Positions 55,630 to 64,000 of a DNA stretch of 64,000 nucleotides are shown piece by piece. The notes beneath the pieces are model-generated. The model was not told where the DNA came from. It did no database searches and saw nothing but the letters and a program-made list of their open reading frames with translations. Origin of the DNA: Microbacterium sp. Root166 (GTDB lineage: Bacteria; Actinomycetota; Actinomycetes; Actinomycetales; Microbacteriaceae); the NCBI RefSeq assembly GCF_001427145.1, contig NZ_LMGL01000001.1, positions 1,503,241-1,567,240 of the forward strand, given 5' to 3'. Position 1 is the first letter of the stretch. Each line of letters starts with the position of its first letter. Made by a program: the position numbers and the translations under genes.

Positions 55630-57234
55630 ATGAACCGATCCCGAAGCAATGCGCATCGCGCGCTTGCGCTGACCGCGGCAGGAGCGACGGCTCTCGCCCT
55701 CGCCATCGCCCCCGCGGCCGCCGCATCGGCCGCGCCTGCGGCGAAGTGCGACAACCGGAACAACAACACCGTCTCCAAGCTCCTCGAGTGCGTCACCGCC
55801 GCCGGTGCGATGGAGCACCTCCAGGCACTCCAGGAGATCGCCGACGCGAACAACGGCAACCGCGCCGCCGACACGTCCGGATACGAGGCGAGCGTCGACT
55901 ACGTCGTCGATACGATGACCGCTGCGGGTTGGCAGGTCTCGATCGACGAGTTCGACTACCTGGTTCCCGTGCCCACGGTTCACCAGCTCACTCCGCAGGA
56001 CGTCATGCACGAGGCCGGATTCTTCTCGGCCGGATCGGCCGAGGGATCCGTGACCGGCGCCGTCGTGCCGATCGATCTGGCCCTCGCCAACCCCGCCGCG
56101 AGCACGAGCGGCTGCGAGGCCGCCGACTTCGCGAACGCGAACCTGACCGGACCGGCCGACATCGTGCTCGTCCAGCGCGGCGTGTGCGAATTCGGCGTCA
56201 AGGCCCGCAACGCCCAGAATGCCGGCGCTGAGGCCGTCGTCATCATGAACCAGGGGAACACGCCCGAGCGTTCGGGCATCATCACCAACGTGACGCTGAT
56301 CGGGGCGAATCCGACGGCGCTCGACATCCCGGTGGTCAACACGTCGTTCGCCGCCGGTTCTGCTCTGGCGGTGCCCGGCTCGACTGCGACCGTCTCGATG
56401 TTCATCGAGAACCACCCGCAGAAGAACGTGATCGCCGAACTGCCGGGTGTCAACTCCGACAACGTCGTGATGGCGGGTGCGCACCTCGACTCGGTGCCCG
56501 CTGGCCCCGGCATCAACGACAACGGCTCCGGCTCGGCAGCGCTCCTCGAACTGGCGGAGACCATGCAGAAGGTCAAGCCGCAGAACACCGTGCGCCTGGC
56601 GTGGTGGGCCGCCGAGGAAGTCGGTCTCGTCGGTTCGCAGGCCTACGTCGACGGTCTCAGCCAGGGGGAGAAGGACCGCATCGGGCTGTACCTGAACTTC
56701 GACATGGTCGCCTCGCCGAACTTCATCTACATGGTGTACGACGGCGACGAGTCGACGTTCGAGGCGCCGGTGGTCGTCCCCGAGGGCTCGATCCAGATCG
56801 AGGACCTGTTCGAGCGCTACTTCACCAGCGTGGGCCAGCCGTACGACGACGCCGAGTTCAGCGGACGCAGCGACTACGAGGCGTTCATCCTGGCCGGCAT
56901 CCCGGCCGGCGGTCTGTTCACGGGCGCCGAGGACGAGAAGAGCGAGGAGCAGGCCGCGATCTGGGGCGGCACCGCGGGCGAGTGGCTCGACCCGTGCTAC
57001 CACCAGGCGTGCGACGACATCGGCAACGTCAGCATGGAGGCGCTCGAGATCAACGCGGACGCCATCGCGCTGTCGGTGCTCGCATACGCGTACTCGACCG
57101 AACTCGTCAACGGCGTCGTCGGCGTCGACGTGCCCGGCGGCCTGGTGCTGCCCGAGCCTGCCGGCCCCGAGGGCACGTGGGCGGGTGGCGGCGGCGGCCT
57201 GCACCCCGACCACGGCCACAACGCGGCGGAGTAG
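55630..57234 (+). CDS. Secreted M28 family zinc aminopeptidase with PA domain
   Basis: ATG 55630 follows AAGGAGAGA. The 534-residue protein has a signal peptide (about 1-37), a protease-associated insert, and a complete two-zinc site: His285 and Asp287 in GAHLDS, Asp297 in GINDNGSG, Glu329-Glu330 in WAAEEVGLVG, Asp358 in LNFDMV and His458 in YHQACDD. It resembles Streptomyces griseus-type aminopeptidases that remove hydrophobic N-terminal residues from peptides. The C-terminus is Gly- and His-rich (GGGGGLHPDHGHN) and could bind metal. A 12-bp terminator follows. It probably feeds on external peptides. Confidence 0.92.
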   Translation: MNRSRSNAHRALALTAAGATALALAIAPAAAASAAPAAKCDNRNNNTVSKLLECVTAAGAMEHLQALQEIADANNGNRAADTSGYEASVDYVVDTMTAAGWQVSIDEFDYLVPVPTVHQLTPQDVMHEAGFFSAGSAEGSVTGAVVPIDLALANPAASTSGCEAADFANANLTGPADIVLVQRGVCEFGVKARNAQNAGAEAVVIMNQGNTPERSGIITNVTLIGANPTALDIPVVNTSFAAGSALAVPGSTATVSMFIENHPQKNVIAELPGVNSDNVVMAGAHLDSVPAGPGINDNGSGSAALLELAETMQKVKPQNTVRLAWWAAEEVGLVGSQAYVDGLSQGEKDRIGLYLNFDMVASPNFIYMVYDGDESTFEAPVVVPEGSIQIEDLFERYFTSVGQPYDDAEFSGRSDYEAFILAGIPAGGLFTGAEDEKSEEQAAIWGGTAGEWLDPCYHQACDDIGNVSMEALEINADAIALSVLAYAYSTELVNGVVGVDVPGGLVLPEPAGPEGTWAGGGGGLHPDHGHNAAE

Positions 57235-57254
57235 GTCCGAACCATCCCGACGGC

Positions 57255-57283
57255 GGGCCCGTCCCCTCACCGGGGACGGGCCC
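57255..57283 (+). terminator. Terminator after the M28 peptidase gene
   Basis: GGGCCCGTCCCC and GGGGACGGGCCC form a perfect 12-bp stem with a TCACC loop, extended by GACGG and GTC at its base; TCTCGTTTCG follows. Confidence 0.8.
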
Positions 57284-57332
57284 GTCTCGTTTCGCCCGGC
57301 AGGCACGCCGGGCTGCGGCATCCGGTGTTCGA

Positions 57333-57338
57333 TACGAT
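57333..57338 (+). promoter_or_regulatory. -10 element for leaderless coaA
   Basis: TACGAT lies 7 nt before the ATG at 57346 and there is no good ribosome binding site. Confidence 0.5.
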
Positions 57339-57345
57339 GAGCGGG

Positions 57346-58299
57346 ATGTCTGCCGACGATGCCTCCACGCTCACCACGGCGCTCTCGCTGTACCGCGAGA
57401 TCGACCGCGCCGAGTGGGCGCGCACGGCGGCGGGGATGTCGCAGCCGCTGTCCGAGACCGAGATCGTGCAGATCCGCGGGCTCGGAGATCGCCTCGACAT
57501 GGCCGAGGTCTCGCAGGTGTACCTGCCGCTGTCGCGGCTGCTGTCGCTGTACGCCAAGTCCACTCAGCGACTGGGCGCCGAGACCAGCGCGTTCCTGGGC
57601 GACGCCGACAGCACCACGCCCTTCGTCGTCGCCGTGGCGGGCTCGGTCGCCGTCGGCAAGTCGACCATCGCCCGCCTGCTGCGCGAGCTGATGAGCCGCT
57701 GGCCGGACACCCCGCGGGTGGAGCTCGTCACCACCGACGGCTTCCTCTACCCGAACGCCGAGCTCGAGCGCCGCGGCATCATGGCGCGCAAGGGCTTCCC
57801 GGAGTCCTACGACCGGCGTGCGCTGGTGTCGTTCCTCACCGAGGTCAAGAGCGGGGCGGCCGAGGTGCGGGCGCCGTTCTACTCCCACATGCGGTACGAC
57901 ATCGTCCCCGATGCCCACACCACCGTGCGTCGGCCCGACGTCGTCATCGTCGAGGGCCTGAACGTGCTGCAGCCGTCCCCCGCACCCGGAGATGTCGCGG
58001 TGAGCGACCTGTTCGACTTCTCGATCTACGTCGACGCCGATCCCGGCCACATCGCACAGTGGTACGTCGAGCGCTTCATGGCGCTGCGCACCGGCGCGTT
58101 CGCCAACCCGAGCTCGTTCTTCAACGTGTTCTCGCACCTCACGGACGACGAGGCCGTGCAGACGGCGATGGGCTACTGGAACGACATCAACCTGCCCAAC
58201 CTGATGGAAAACGTCCTGCCCACTCGTCACCGCGCCAGCCTGGTGCTGCAGAAGGCGCCCGACCACACCGTGGAACGCGTTCTCCTCCGCAAGCTCTGA
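57346..58299 (+). CDS. coaA: Type I pantothenate kinase
   Basis: I chose ATG 57346 (MSADDASTLTTAL); in-frame starts at 57325 and 57337 fall before or inside the -10 element. The 317-residue protein has the P-loop GSVAVGKST (Lys105) and the later motifs TTDGFLYPN and DFSIYVDA of the CoaA family. It phosphorylates pantothenate, the first step of coenzyme A synthesis, and is feedback-inhibited by CoA in relatives. A single-gene, probably leaderless transcript. Confidence 0.96.
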   Translation: MSADDASTLTTALSLYREIDRAEWARTAAGMSQPLSETEIVQIRGLGDRLDMAEVSQVYLPLSRLLSLYAKSTQRLGAETSAFLGDADSTTPFVVAVAGSVAVGKSTIARLLRELMSRWPDTPRVELVTTDGFLYPNAELERRGIMARKGFPESYDRRALVSFLTEVKSGAAEVRAPFYSHMRYDIVPDAHTTVRRPDVVIVEGLNVLQPSPAPGDVAVSDLFDFSIYVDADPGHIAQWYVERFMALRTGAFANPSSFFNVFSHLTDDEAVQTAMGYWNDINLPNLMENVLPTRHRASLVLQKAPDHTVERVLLRKL

Positions 58300-58364
58300 C
58301 GCCTGAAAAATCGCTCTGATCTGGGCTCGGCTTTTCGTTCAGACTCCTCGCATAACTCCGCGCC

Positions 58365-58370
58365 TACCAT
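58365..58370 (+). promoter_or_regulatory. -10 element for glmS
   Basis: TACCAT lies 7 nt before the ATG at 58378. A GGAAGG between them could be a ribosome binding site only if transcription begins earlier, so the transcript is either leaderless or has an alternative upstream start. Confidence 0.45.
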
Positions 58371-58377
58371 GGAAGGC

Positions 58378-60228
58378 ATGTGTGGAATCGTCGGATACGT
58401 GGGCCCGCGGCAGAGCCAGCCCATCCTCCTCGCCGGTCTGGCACGGCTCGAATACCGCGGGTACGACTCCGCCGGCATCGCCGTGATCGACGCCGAGGGA
58501 GACCTCGGCATGCGCAAGCGCGCCGGCAAGCTGGGCATGCTGCGCGACGACCTCAACGACTCGCCGCTCGCCGACGGCACCACCGGCATCGGCCACACAC
58601 GCTGGGCGACCCACGGCGGCCCCACCGACGACAACGCCCACCCGCACCTGGCGGACGACGACAAGCTCGCCGTGATCCACAACGGCATCATCGAGAACTT
58701 CTCCGAGCTCAAGGCGGAGCTGCTCGAGGGCGGCTACACCTTCCGCAGCGAGACCGACACCGAGGTCGCCGCTGTCCTGCTCGGCCGCGAGTACCGCGCC
58801 ACGGGCGACCTGACCGCCGCCTTCCGCGCGGTCGTGTCGCGCCTCGAGGGCGCCTTCACTCTCCTCGCGATGCACGAGGAGCAGCCCGGCCTCGTCGTCG
58901 GCGCGCGCCGCAACTCGCCGCTCGTGATCGGCCTCGGCGAGGGCGAGAACTTCCTGGGCTCCGACGTCGCCGCGTTCGTCGAGCACACCCGCAACGCCCT
59001 CGCGATCGGCCAGGACCAGATCGTCGCGATCACCCCCTCCGGCGTCGAGGTCACCGACTTCGACGGCAACAGCGTCGAGGTCGAGCCGTTCGAGGTGACC
59101 TGGGACGCCTCGGCCGCCGACAAGGGCGGCTGGTCGTCCTTCATGGCCAAGGAGGTCTCGGAGGAGCCCGAGGCCGTCGCGAACACCCTCCGTGGCCGCC
59201 TCCGCGACGGCGAGGTCGTGATCCCTGAGCTGGACGGCCTCGACGAGCTGTTCCTCGGCATCTCGCGCATCATCGTCATCGCGTGCGGCACCGCCGCCTA
59301 CGCCGGGCAGGTCGGCAAATACGCGATCGAGCAGTGGACGCGCGTCCCGGTCGACGTCGAGCTCGCCCACGAGTTCCGCTACCGCGACCCGGTCATCGGA
59401 CCCGACACGCTCGTCGTCTCGATCAGCCAGTCCGGCGAGACCATGGACACGCTCATGGCCGTCAAGTACGCCCGCGAGCGCGGCGCCAAGACCCTGTCGA
59501 TCTGCAACACGCAGGGCGCGACCATCCCGCGCGAGTCCGACGCCATCGTCTACACCCATGCCGGACCCGAGGTCGCGGTCGCATCGACCAAGGCGTTCGT
59601 CGCCCAGATCACCGCGCTCTACCTTTTCGGGCTGCACGTCGGCCGTATCCGCGGCGCCGTCTCGCCCGCCGATGCCGCTGCGCACGTCGCCGAGCTCGAG
59701 GCGATCCCCGCGAAGATCTCGCAGATCCTCGAGCGCGAGCAGCCGCGCATCGAGCAGCTCGCGTACTGGATGGCCGACACCCGTTCGGTGCTGTTCCTCG
59801 GCCGCCACGTCGGCTACCCCATCGCGCTCGAAGGCGCACTCAAGCTCAAGGAGCTCGCCTACATCCATGCCGAGGGCTTCGCGGCCGGCGAGCTCAAGCA
59901 CGGACCCATCGCGCTCATCGAGGCCGGGCAGCCGGTCTTCGTGATCGTGCCGTCGCCGAGCAAGTCCGCCGAGATGCACAAGAAGGTCGTCTCGAGCATC
60001 GAGGAGATCCGTGCGCGCGGCGCCCGCGTCATCGCGATCGCCGAAGAGGGCGACGTGGCCGTGCTTCCCAAGGCCGACGAGGTGCTGCGCATCCCGCTCG
60101 CCGGGGCCCTCTTCGAGCCGCTGCTGGCGGTCGTGCCGCTGCACATCTTCGCGATGGGCCTGGCGACGGCGAAGGGACTCGACGTCGACCAGCCGCGCAA
60201 CCTCGCGAAGTCTGTCACGGTGGAGTAG
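58378..60228 (+). CDS. glmS: Glutamine-fructose-6-phosphate aminotransferase
   Basis: ATG 58378 must be the start because the catalytic Cys has to be residue 2 (MCGIVGYVG). The 616-residue protein has the glutaminase domain (HTRWATHGGPTDDNAHPH) and two SIS domains (ISQSGETMDTLMAVK; the C-terminal KSVTVE). It makes glucosamine-6-phosphate, the entry to UDP-GlcNAc and peptidoglycan; GlmM in this window does the next step. No glmS ribozyme fits in the 78-nt upstream gap. acpS follows after 83 nt. Confidence 0.98.
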   Translation: MCGIVGYVGPRQSQPILLAGLARLEYRGYDSAGIAVIDAEGDLGMRKRAGKLGMLRDDLNDSPLADGTTGIGHTRWATHGGPTDDNAHPHLADDDKLAVIHNGIIENFSELKAELLEGGYTFRSETDTEVAAVLLGREYRATGDLTAAFRAVVSRLEGAFTLLAMHEEQPGLVVGARRNSPLVIGLGEGENFLGSDVAAFVEHTRNALAIGQDQIVAITPSGVEVTDFDGNSVEVEPFEVTWDASAADKGGWSSFMAKEVSEEPEAVANTLRGRLRDGEVVIPELDGLDELFLGISRIIVIACGTAAYAGQVGKYAIEQWTRVPVDVELAHEFRYRDPVIGPDTLVVSISQSGETMDTLMAVKYARERGAKTLSICNTQGATIPRESDAIVYTHAGPEVAVASTKAFVAQITALYLFGLHVGRIRGAVSPADAAAHVAELEAIPAKISQILEREQPRIEQLAYWMADTRSVLFLGRHVGYPIALEGALKLKELAYIHAEGFAAGELKHGPIALIEAGQPVFVIVPSPSKSAEMHKKVVSSIEEIRARGARVIAIAEEGDVAVLPKADEVLRIPLAGALFEPLLAVVPLHIFAMGLATAKGLDVDQPRNLAKSVTVE

Positions 60229-60311
60229 GCACGGTCGGATAGCCCCACCGGCCCGGCGGAACGCCGGGTAGGGTGACGGATGCCGCGACCGCGGCCGGAC
60301 GGGAGTGTGTC

Positions 60312-60692
60312 GTGATCGTGGGGATCGGAGTCGACCTCGTCGACATCGGCCGTTTCGAACGGACGCTGGAGCGCACGCCCCGGCTGGCCGAGCGGCTGTT
60401 CTCCGAGCGGGAGCGCGAGCTCAAGCCCCGGTCGCTCGCCGCACGCTACGCCGCCAAAGAGGCGCTGATCAAGGCGCTCGGCGGGTCCGACGGCGTGCAC
60501 TGGACTGAGATCGAGATCACGCCCGAGCCCTCGGGCCGGCCGTGGTTCACGCTCAGCGGCTCCACCGCCGAGGTCGTCGCCCGCCGCGGCATCACGACCG
60601 TCCACCTGTCGATGTCGCACGATGCCGGCTTCGCCACTGCGTACGTCGTCGCCGAGGCGTCGGACGCGGCATCCGCGGAGGACGCGCCGTGA
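60312..60692 (+). CDS. acpS: Holo-[acyl-carrier-protein] synthase
   Basis: GTG 60312 follows GGGAG and gives MIVGIGVDLVDIGRF, the AcpS N-terminus with the metal Asp8. The 126-residue protein also has AARYAAKEALIKALG with the second metal ligand Glu. It transfers the phosphopantetheine arm of CoA to acyl carrier protein. The frame is open upstream to 60273, but that part is not conserved; a -10-like TAGGGT lies at 60269-60274. Its stop overlaps the alr start. Confidence 0.95.
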   Translation: MIVGIGVDLVDIGRFERTLERTPRLAERLFSERERELKPRSLAARYAAKEALIKALGGSDGVHWTEIEITPEPSGRPWFTLSGSTAEVVARRGITTVHLSMSHDAGFATAYVVAEASDAASAEDAP

Positions 60693-61813
60693 GCAAGCTG
60701 GGCCCGGGCGCTCTCCGCGAGGCGCGGATCGACGTGGGCGCCATCGAGGACAACGTACGCCACCTCCGGCGACTCACGGACGCCGAGGTCATCGCCGTGG
60801 TGAAGGCCGACGGCTACGGGCATGGCGCGGTGCGCTCGGCGCTCGCCGCGCTCGCCGGAGGTGCGACGCGGCTGGGCGTTGCCGAGGTGGCCGAGGCGAT
60901 CGCGCTGCGGCGCGCCGGCATCGACGCGCCCATCGTGGCCTGGCTGCACGCCCCCGGAGCCTCGTTCGCCGAAGCCGCCGCGCAGCGCATCGAGCTCGGC
61001 ATCTCCAGCTTCGACCAGCTGCTGCAGGCGGCCGCCGCCGCCACGGCGGACCGGCCGGTGCCGGTGCACCTGAAGCTCGAGACGGGGCTCTCCCGCAACG
61101 GCATCCCTCCCGATGACCAGCGCGTCGTGTTCGCCGAGGCCGCGCGACTCGAGCGCATCGGGAAGATCCGCGTCGTCGCCCTGTTCAGCCATCTGTCCAA
61201 CGCCTCGGCCGACGATGACCTCGCGGCCCTGCGCCGGTTCGAAGAGGGCGTCGCCGCTGCGGGATCCCTCGGCGTCACCCCGCCGCTGCGTCACCTCGCC
61301 GCCACGCATGCGGCGATCGCCCTGCCGCAGACGCGGCTCGGCTGCGTGCGGATCGGGATCGGCATATACGGTCTCTCGCCGTTCGAAGACCGCAGCTCCG
61401 CGGATCTCGGCCTGCGCCCGGCCATGACTCTGCGCGGCGCCGTCGCGGCGGTGCGGCGGGTGCCGGCGGGGCAGGGCGTGTCGTACGGCTACGACTACCG
61501 GGCCGAGCGCGACACGACTCTGGCGCTCGTCCCGCTCGGCTACGCCGACGGTGTGCCGCGTCAGGCCTCGGGCAGCGGCCCCGTCGTGATCGGCGGGCGC
61601 CGGTTCGCGGTCGCGGGCAGGATCGCCATGGATCAGTTCGTCGTCGACGTCGGCGAGCATCCGGTCGCAGTGGGCGACGAGGTGGTCCTCTTCGGCGATC
61701 CCACCCTCGGCGCCCCCGCGGCGGACGACTGGGCGACCGCCGCCGGCACCATCAACTACGAGATCGTCACGCGCATCGGCCCGCGCGTTCCCCGCCGGCA
61801 GGTGTCGGGGTGA
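60689..61813 (+). CDS. alr: Alanine racemase
   Basis: GTG 60689 overlaps the acpS stop. The 374-residue protein has the PLP lysine in AVVKADGYGHG (Lys39), the phosphate-binding region RIGIGIYGLSP, and the second catalytic residue in VSYGYDYRA, with AGRIAMDQFVVD near the end. It makes D-alanine for peptidoglycan. Start and stop overlaps place it in one operon with acpS and tsaE. Confidence 0.97.
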   Translation: MSKLGPGALREARIDVGAIEDNVRHLRRLTDAEVIAVVKADGYGHGAVRSALAALAGGATRLGVAEVAEAIALRRAGIDAPIVAWLHAPGASFAEAAAQRIELGISSFDQLLQAAAAATADRPVPVHLKLETGLSRNGIPPDDQRVVFAEAARLERIGKIRVVALFSHLSNASADDDLAALRRFEEGVAAAGSLGVTPPLRHLAATHAAIALPQTRLGCVRIGIGIYGLSPFEDRSSADLGLRPAMTLRGAVAAVRRVPAGQGVSYGYDYRAERDTTLALVPLGYADGVPRQASGSGPVVIGGRRFAVAGRIAMDQFVVDVGEHPVAVGDEVVLFGDPTLGAPAADDWATAAGTINYEIVTRIGPRVPRRQVSG

Positions 61814-62322
61814 GCGCGCGAACCGGTCTCGACGAGCTGGTCGGCACGCGCGAGGTCCCCACGCCCGCCGACATGGAGCGCTTCGGCGACCAGATCGGCC
61901 GCGCAATGGGTCCAGGGGACCTGATCGTGCTCACCGGCCCGCTCGGCGCGGGCAAGACCACGCTCACGCGGGGGATCGGGGCCGGCCTCGGCGTGCGCGG
62001 GCCCGTGCAGAGTCCCACGTTCGTCATCGCGCGCACCCATCCGTCGCTCGTCGGCGGCACGCCGCTGGTCCACGTCGACGCCTACCGGCTGGGATCGCCG
62101 GCCGAGCTGGACGACCTCGACATCGACTTCGACGCGTCGGCGGTCGTCGTCGAGTGGGGTCGCGGCATGGTCGACGGTGTGCGCGACCGCTGGTGGGAGA
62201 TCGAGATATCGCGCGAGTGGCATGGCCGCGGCGTCGACACCGCGTGCGGCACGTACTCCCGGGCCACCGAAGCCCTCGACGCCGACACCCCTCGAGTCCT
62301 CACGATCACCCGGCATCCGTAG
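61810..62322 (+). CDS. tsaE: tRNA t6A synthesis ATPase TsaE
   Basis: GTG 61810 overlaps the alr stop. The 170-residue protein has the Walker A motif TGPLGAGKTTLTRG and SPTFVIARTHPS, typical of TsaE. With TsaB, TsaD and TsaC it makes the N6-threonylcarbamoyl group at A37 of tRNAs reading ANN codons. tsaB, rimI and tsaD follow on the same strand after a 119-nt gap. Confidence 0.96.
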   Translation: MSARTGLDELVGTREVPTPADMERFGDQIGRAMGPGDLIVLTGPLGAGKTTLTRGIGAGLGVRGPVQSPTFVIARTHPSLVGGTPLVHVDAYRLGSPAELDDLDIDFDASAVVVEWGRGMVDGVRDRWWEIEISREWHGRGVDTACGTYSRATEALDADTPRVLTITRHP

Positions 62323-62429
62323 CGACCGCGGGTTCGGGGCGCCGTGACTCGGCGACACGCGGGAGCCGTCGGCGTGTCCTGGCCTCACGGCGACCCGAAA
62401 CGACGAGTCGCCCGGCACTCGGCGCCGAC

Positions 62430-62435
62430 TACCCT
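62430..62435 (+). promoter_or_regulatory. -10 element for tsaB
   Basis: TACCCT lies 6 nt before the GTG at 62442. The nucleotides between (GGAGGA) look like a ribosome binding site but are too close to the start to act normally, so a leaderless transcript is likely. Confidence 0.45.
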
Positions 62436-62441
62436 GGAGGA

Positions 62442-63098
62442 GTGATCCTCGGCATCGACACCTCGCTCGGCTCGGCCGTCGCGGTCGTCGAGCCGGACGG
62501 CGTGGTGAGATCGCAGCGCGAGAGCCTCGACCCGCGCGGCCACGCCGAGGTCATCGGCTCGCTCATCCAGGAGGCGCTGGCCGAGGCATCCGTCACCGCC
62601 GCCGAGATCACGCACGTCGCCGCCGGAATGGGCCCCGGTCCGTTCACCGGACTGCGGGTCGGGATCGCGGCCGCGCGCACGTTCGCGCTCGGCCGGGGGA
62701 TCCCGGTGGTGCCGGTGGTGAGTCACGATGCCGTCGCCCTCGAGCTGCTGCTGCACGAGGCGCTCCACGCCGGCTTCGACGCCGAGGACCGATCCTTCGC
62801 GGTGGTCACCGACGCTCGCCGCCGTGAGTTCGCCTTCACCGTGTATCGCGGCATCGACGACGGCGGTCTGCCCATCCGCCTCGCAGAGCCGGCCCTCGCG
62901 CCGCGCGACGAGCTCGACGCCGTGCTGTCCCGCGACGGAGTCGAGCGTCGCGACGCCGAACGGATCCCCGCCGCGCTTCTGGCGCTCGCCGCCGCCCGCG
63001 CCATCGCCGCCCGGCGCACGATCGGCCCGGACGACGCGCTGTACCTCCGTTCCCCCGACGTCACGATGCCCGGCGCCCCGAAGCGGGTGAGCGCATGA
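62442..63098 (+). CDS. tsaB: tRNA t6A synthesis protein TsaB
   Basis: GTG 62442 gives [20 protein letters not shown] and 218 residues. It contains [17 protein letters not shown], the ASKHA-fold signature shared with TsaD, but lacks the metal His residues, as expected for the non-catalytic partner. TsaB dimerises with TsaD. The stop overlaps the rimI start. The frame is open to 62154 without similarity there. Confidence 0.95.
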   Translation: MILGIDTSLGSAVAVVEPDGVVRSQRESLDPRGHAEVIGSLIQEALAEASVTAAEITHVAAGMGPGPFTGLRVGIAAARTFALGRGIPVVPVVSHDAVALELLLHEALHAGFDAEDRSFAVVTDARRREFAFTVYRGIDDGGLPIRLAEPALAPRDELDAVLSRDGVERRDAERIPAALLALAAARAIAARRTIGPDDALYLRSPDVTMPGAPKRVSA

Positions 63099-63589
63099 CG
63101 CTGCGCCCGGCATCCGTCGCCGACCTCGACGCCATCATGTCGCTGGAGCGCGCCTCGTTCCCCGGCGATGCCTGGTCGGACGCCATGATGCGCGAGGAGC
63201 TCGGTTCGCCGCACGGCTGGTACGTGGTCGACGAAGAGGCGGGGCGTCTTGTGGGGTACGGCGGTCTGCGCGCGGTGCGCGGGGCGACGGATGCCGACAT
63301 CCAGACCATCGCGCTCGCCCCAGAGGTGCGCGGCCGGGGTCGTGGCCGCACGCTGCTGCGGGCGCTGCTCGCCGAGGCGGCTCAGCGGGGCGTCGACGAC
63401 GTCTTCCTCGAGGTCCGCGCCGACAACCCCGTCGCGCAGGCGCTGTACCTCTCGGAGGGCTTCCTCGAGGTCGGGCGCCGCCCCCGCTACTACCAGCCCG
63501 ACGACGTCGACGCGATCGTGATGAAGCTCGACCTGCGCGGGCGGGCGGCACTAGAGCCGTCCGCAGCGGATGCCGGGGCGTGCACGTGA
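63095..63589 (+). CDS. rimI: Ribosomal protein S18 alanine N-acetyltransferase family
   Basis: ATG 63095 overlaps the tsaB stop. The 164-residue GNAT-fold protein contains the acetyl-CoA loop [13 protein letters not shown] and [14 protein letters not shown]. RimI-type enzymes acetylate N-terminal residues of S18 and of other proteins. Its place between tsaB and tsaD is typical. The stop overlaps the tsaD start. The last 15 residues are a variable tail. Confidence 0.93.
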   Translation: MTLRPASVADLDAIMSLERASFPGDAWSDAMMREELGSPHGWYVVDEEAGRLVGYGGLRAVRGATDADIQTIALAPEVRGRGRGRTLLRALLAEAAQRGVDDVFLEVRADNPVAQALYLSEGFLEVGRRPRYYQPDDVDAIVMKLDLRGRAALEPSAADAGACT

Positions 63590-64000
63590 ACCGCGCCGAG
63601 CCCCTGGTCGTGGGCATCGAGACGAGCTGCGACGAGACCGGCATCGGGATCGTCCGCGGCCGCACGCTGCTGTCGAACACGATCGCCAGCTCGATGGACG
63701 AGCACGCCCGCTTCGGCGGGGTCGTGCCCGAGGTCGCCGCGCGCGCCCACCTCGAGGCCCTCGAGCCGGCGATCCACGCGGCGCTCGCCGAGTCGGGGGT
63801 CGCCCTGGGCGACATCGACGCGGTCGCCGTCACCTCGGGGCCCGGGCTCGCCGGTGCGCTCATGGTGGGGGTCGGCGCGGCCAAGGCGCTCGCGGTGTCG
63901 CTGGATCGCCCGCTGTACGCCGTGAACCACCTCGTCGGCCACATCGCCGCCGACATCCTCGACCCCGATGCGCCGCCGCTCGAGTACCCGACCGTCGCCC
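63586..64000 (+). CDS. tsaD: tRNA t6A transferase TsaD, 5' part
   Basis: GTG 63586 overlaps the rimI stop; 138 codons are seen before the window ends without a stop. It starts [17 protein letters not shown] after a short leader and contains [19 protein letters not shown] and the metal-binding [10 protein letters not shown] (His115 and His119). TsaD transfers the threonylcarbamoyl group to tRNA A37. A full protein would have about 340-360 residues. Confidence 0.96.
   Translation, partial: MNRAEPLVVGIETSCDETGIGIVRGRTLLSNTIASSMDEHARFGGVVPEVAARAHLEALEPAIHAALAESGVALGDIDAVAVTSGPGLAGALMVGVGAAKALAVSLDRPLYAVNHLVGHIAADILDPDAPPLEYPTVA

Noticed and set aside
55495..58266. A 923-codon minus-strand open frame over the M28 peptidase and coaA genes
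   Set aside because: Both plus-strand genes have complete catalytic motifs; the antisense frame is a composition artefact.
58300..58377. glmS ribozyme upstream of glmS
   Set aside because: The gap is too short and lacks the conserved core; a -10 element lies directly before the start codon.

Overview
The window is about 70% GC by eye and comes from the chromosome of a Gram-positive actinobacterium, most likely Microbacteriaceae and close to Microbacterium. The signs are many GTG starts, the str-S10-spc-alpha ribosomal gene order with S14 and S4 missing from their usual places, Ala/Lys/Glu-rich tails on several ribosomal proteins, a PFNA-type kinase locus, and frequent GGATGCC/GGCATCC half-sites. 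I saw no rRNA, tRNA, CRISPR array, insertion sequence or prophage.

Layout. 1-3424: a partial minus-strand gene, three membrane proteins of unknown role and a conserved hypothetical. 3560-17881: a tightly coupled seven-gene operon made of a Ser/Thr kinase, a 1985-residue Ig-like surface protein, a MoxR ATPase, a DUF58 protein, a transglutaminase-fold membrane protein without its catalytic Cys and His, a DUF5684-FHA protein, and a tail-anchored protein with about nine repeats of a Thr motif. 17902-22620: rpsL, rpsG, fusA, tuf. 22795-24025: an orphan antitoxin-like gene and a 1 kb gene-poor gap. 24026-33763: the S10 and spc operons. 33864-37339: secY, adk, map and a DsbA-like protein. 37495-40614: infA, rpmJ, rpsM, rpsK, rpoA, rplQ. 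40854-44471: a cyclase-homology receptor and an MscS channel with a cyclic-nucleotide-binding-like domain, both with altered key residues. 44501-49571: truA, an EEP-fold protein, a membrane protein, rplM, rpsI, glmM. 49753-54306: a TcyP-like cystine symporter coupled to a secreted CxxC protein, then a surface protein with two thioredoxin-like repeats. 54449-64000: ppx, an M28 peptidase, coaA, glmS, acpS, alr, tsaE, tsaB, rimI and the start of tsaD.

How the genes work together. Most of the window is housekeeping: translation, protein export, CoA and acyl carrier protein activation, amino-sugar supply (glmM, glmS), D-alanine (alr) and the t6A tRNA modification set. Three accessory modules stand out. 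First, the kinase locus: a motif of the form acidic-x-Thr-x-hydrophobic-Ser followed by Arg is shared by the kinase juxtamembrane segment, the stretch just before the FHA domain, and the repeat protein, which suggests a phosphothreonine-FHA circuit linked to a giant surface protein. Second, the cyclase-like receptor next to the MscS channel, where producer and receptor domains have both lost canonical residues. Third, the cystine symporter with thiol-type surface proteins, a possible extracytoplasmic redox or cystine module.

Regulation visible in the DNA. At least seven genes have a TANNNT -10 element only 6-7 nt before the start codon, as expected for leaderless transcripts. The rpsL, infA and rplM promoters share sequence just downstream of the -10. 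Near-perfect hairpins separate several ribosomal gene blocks.
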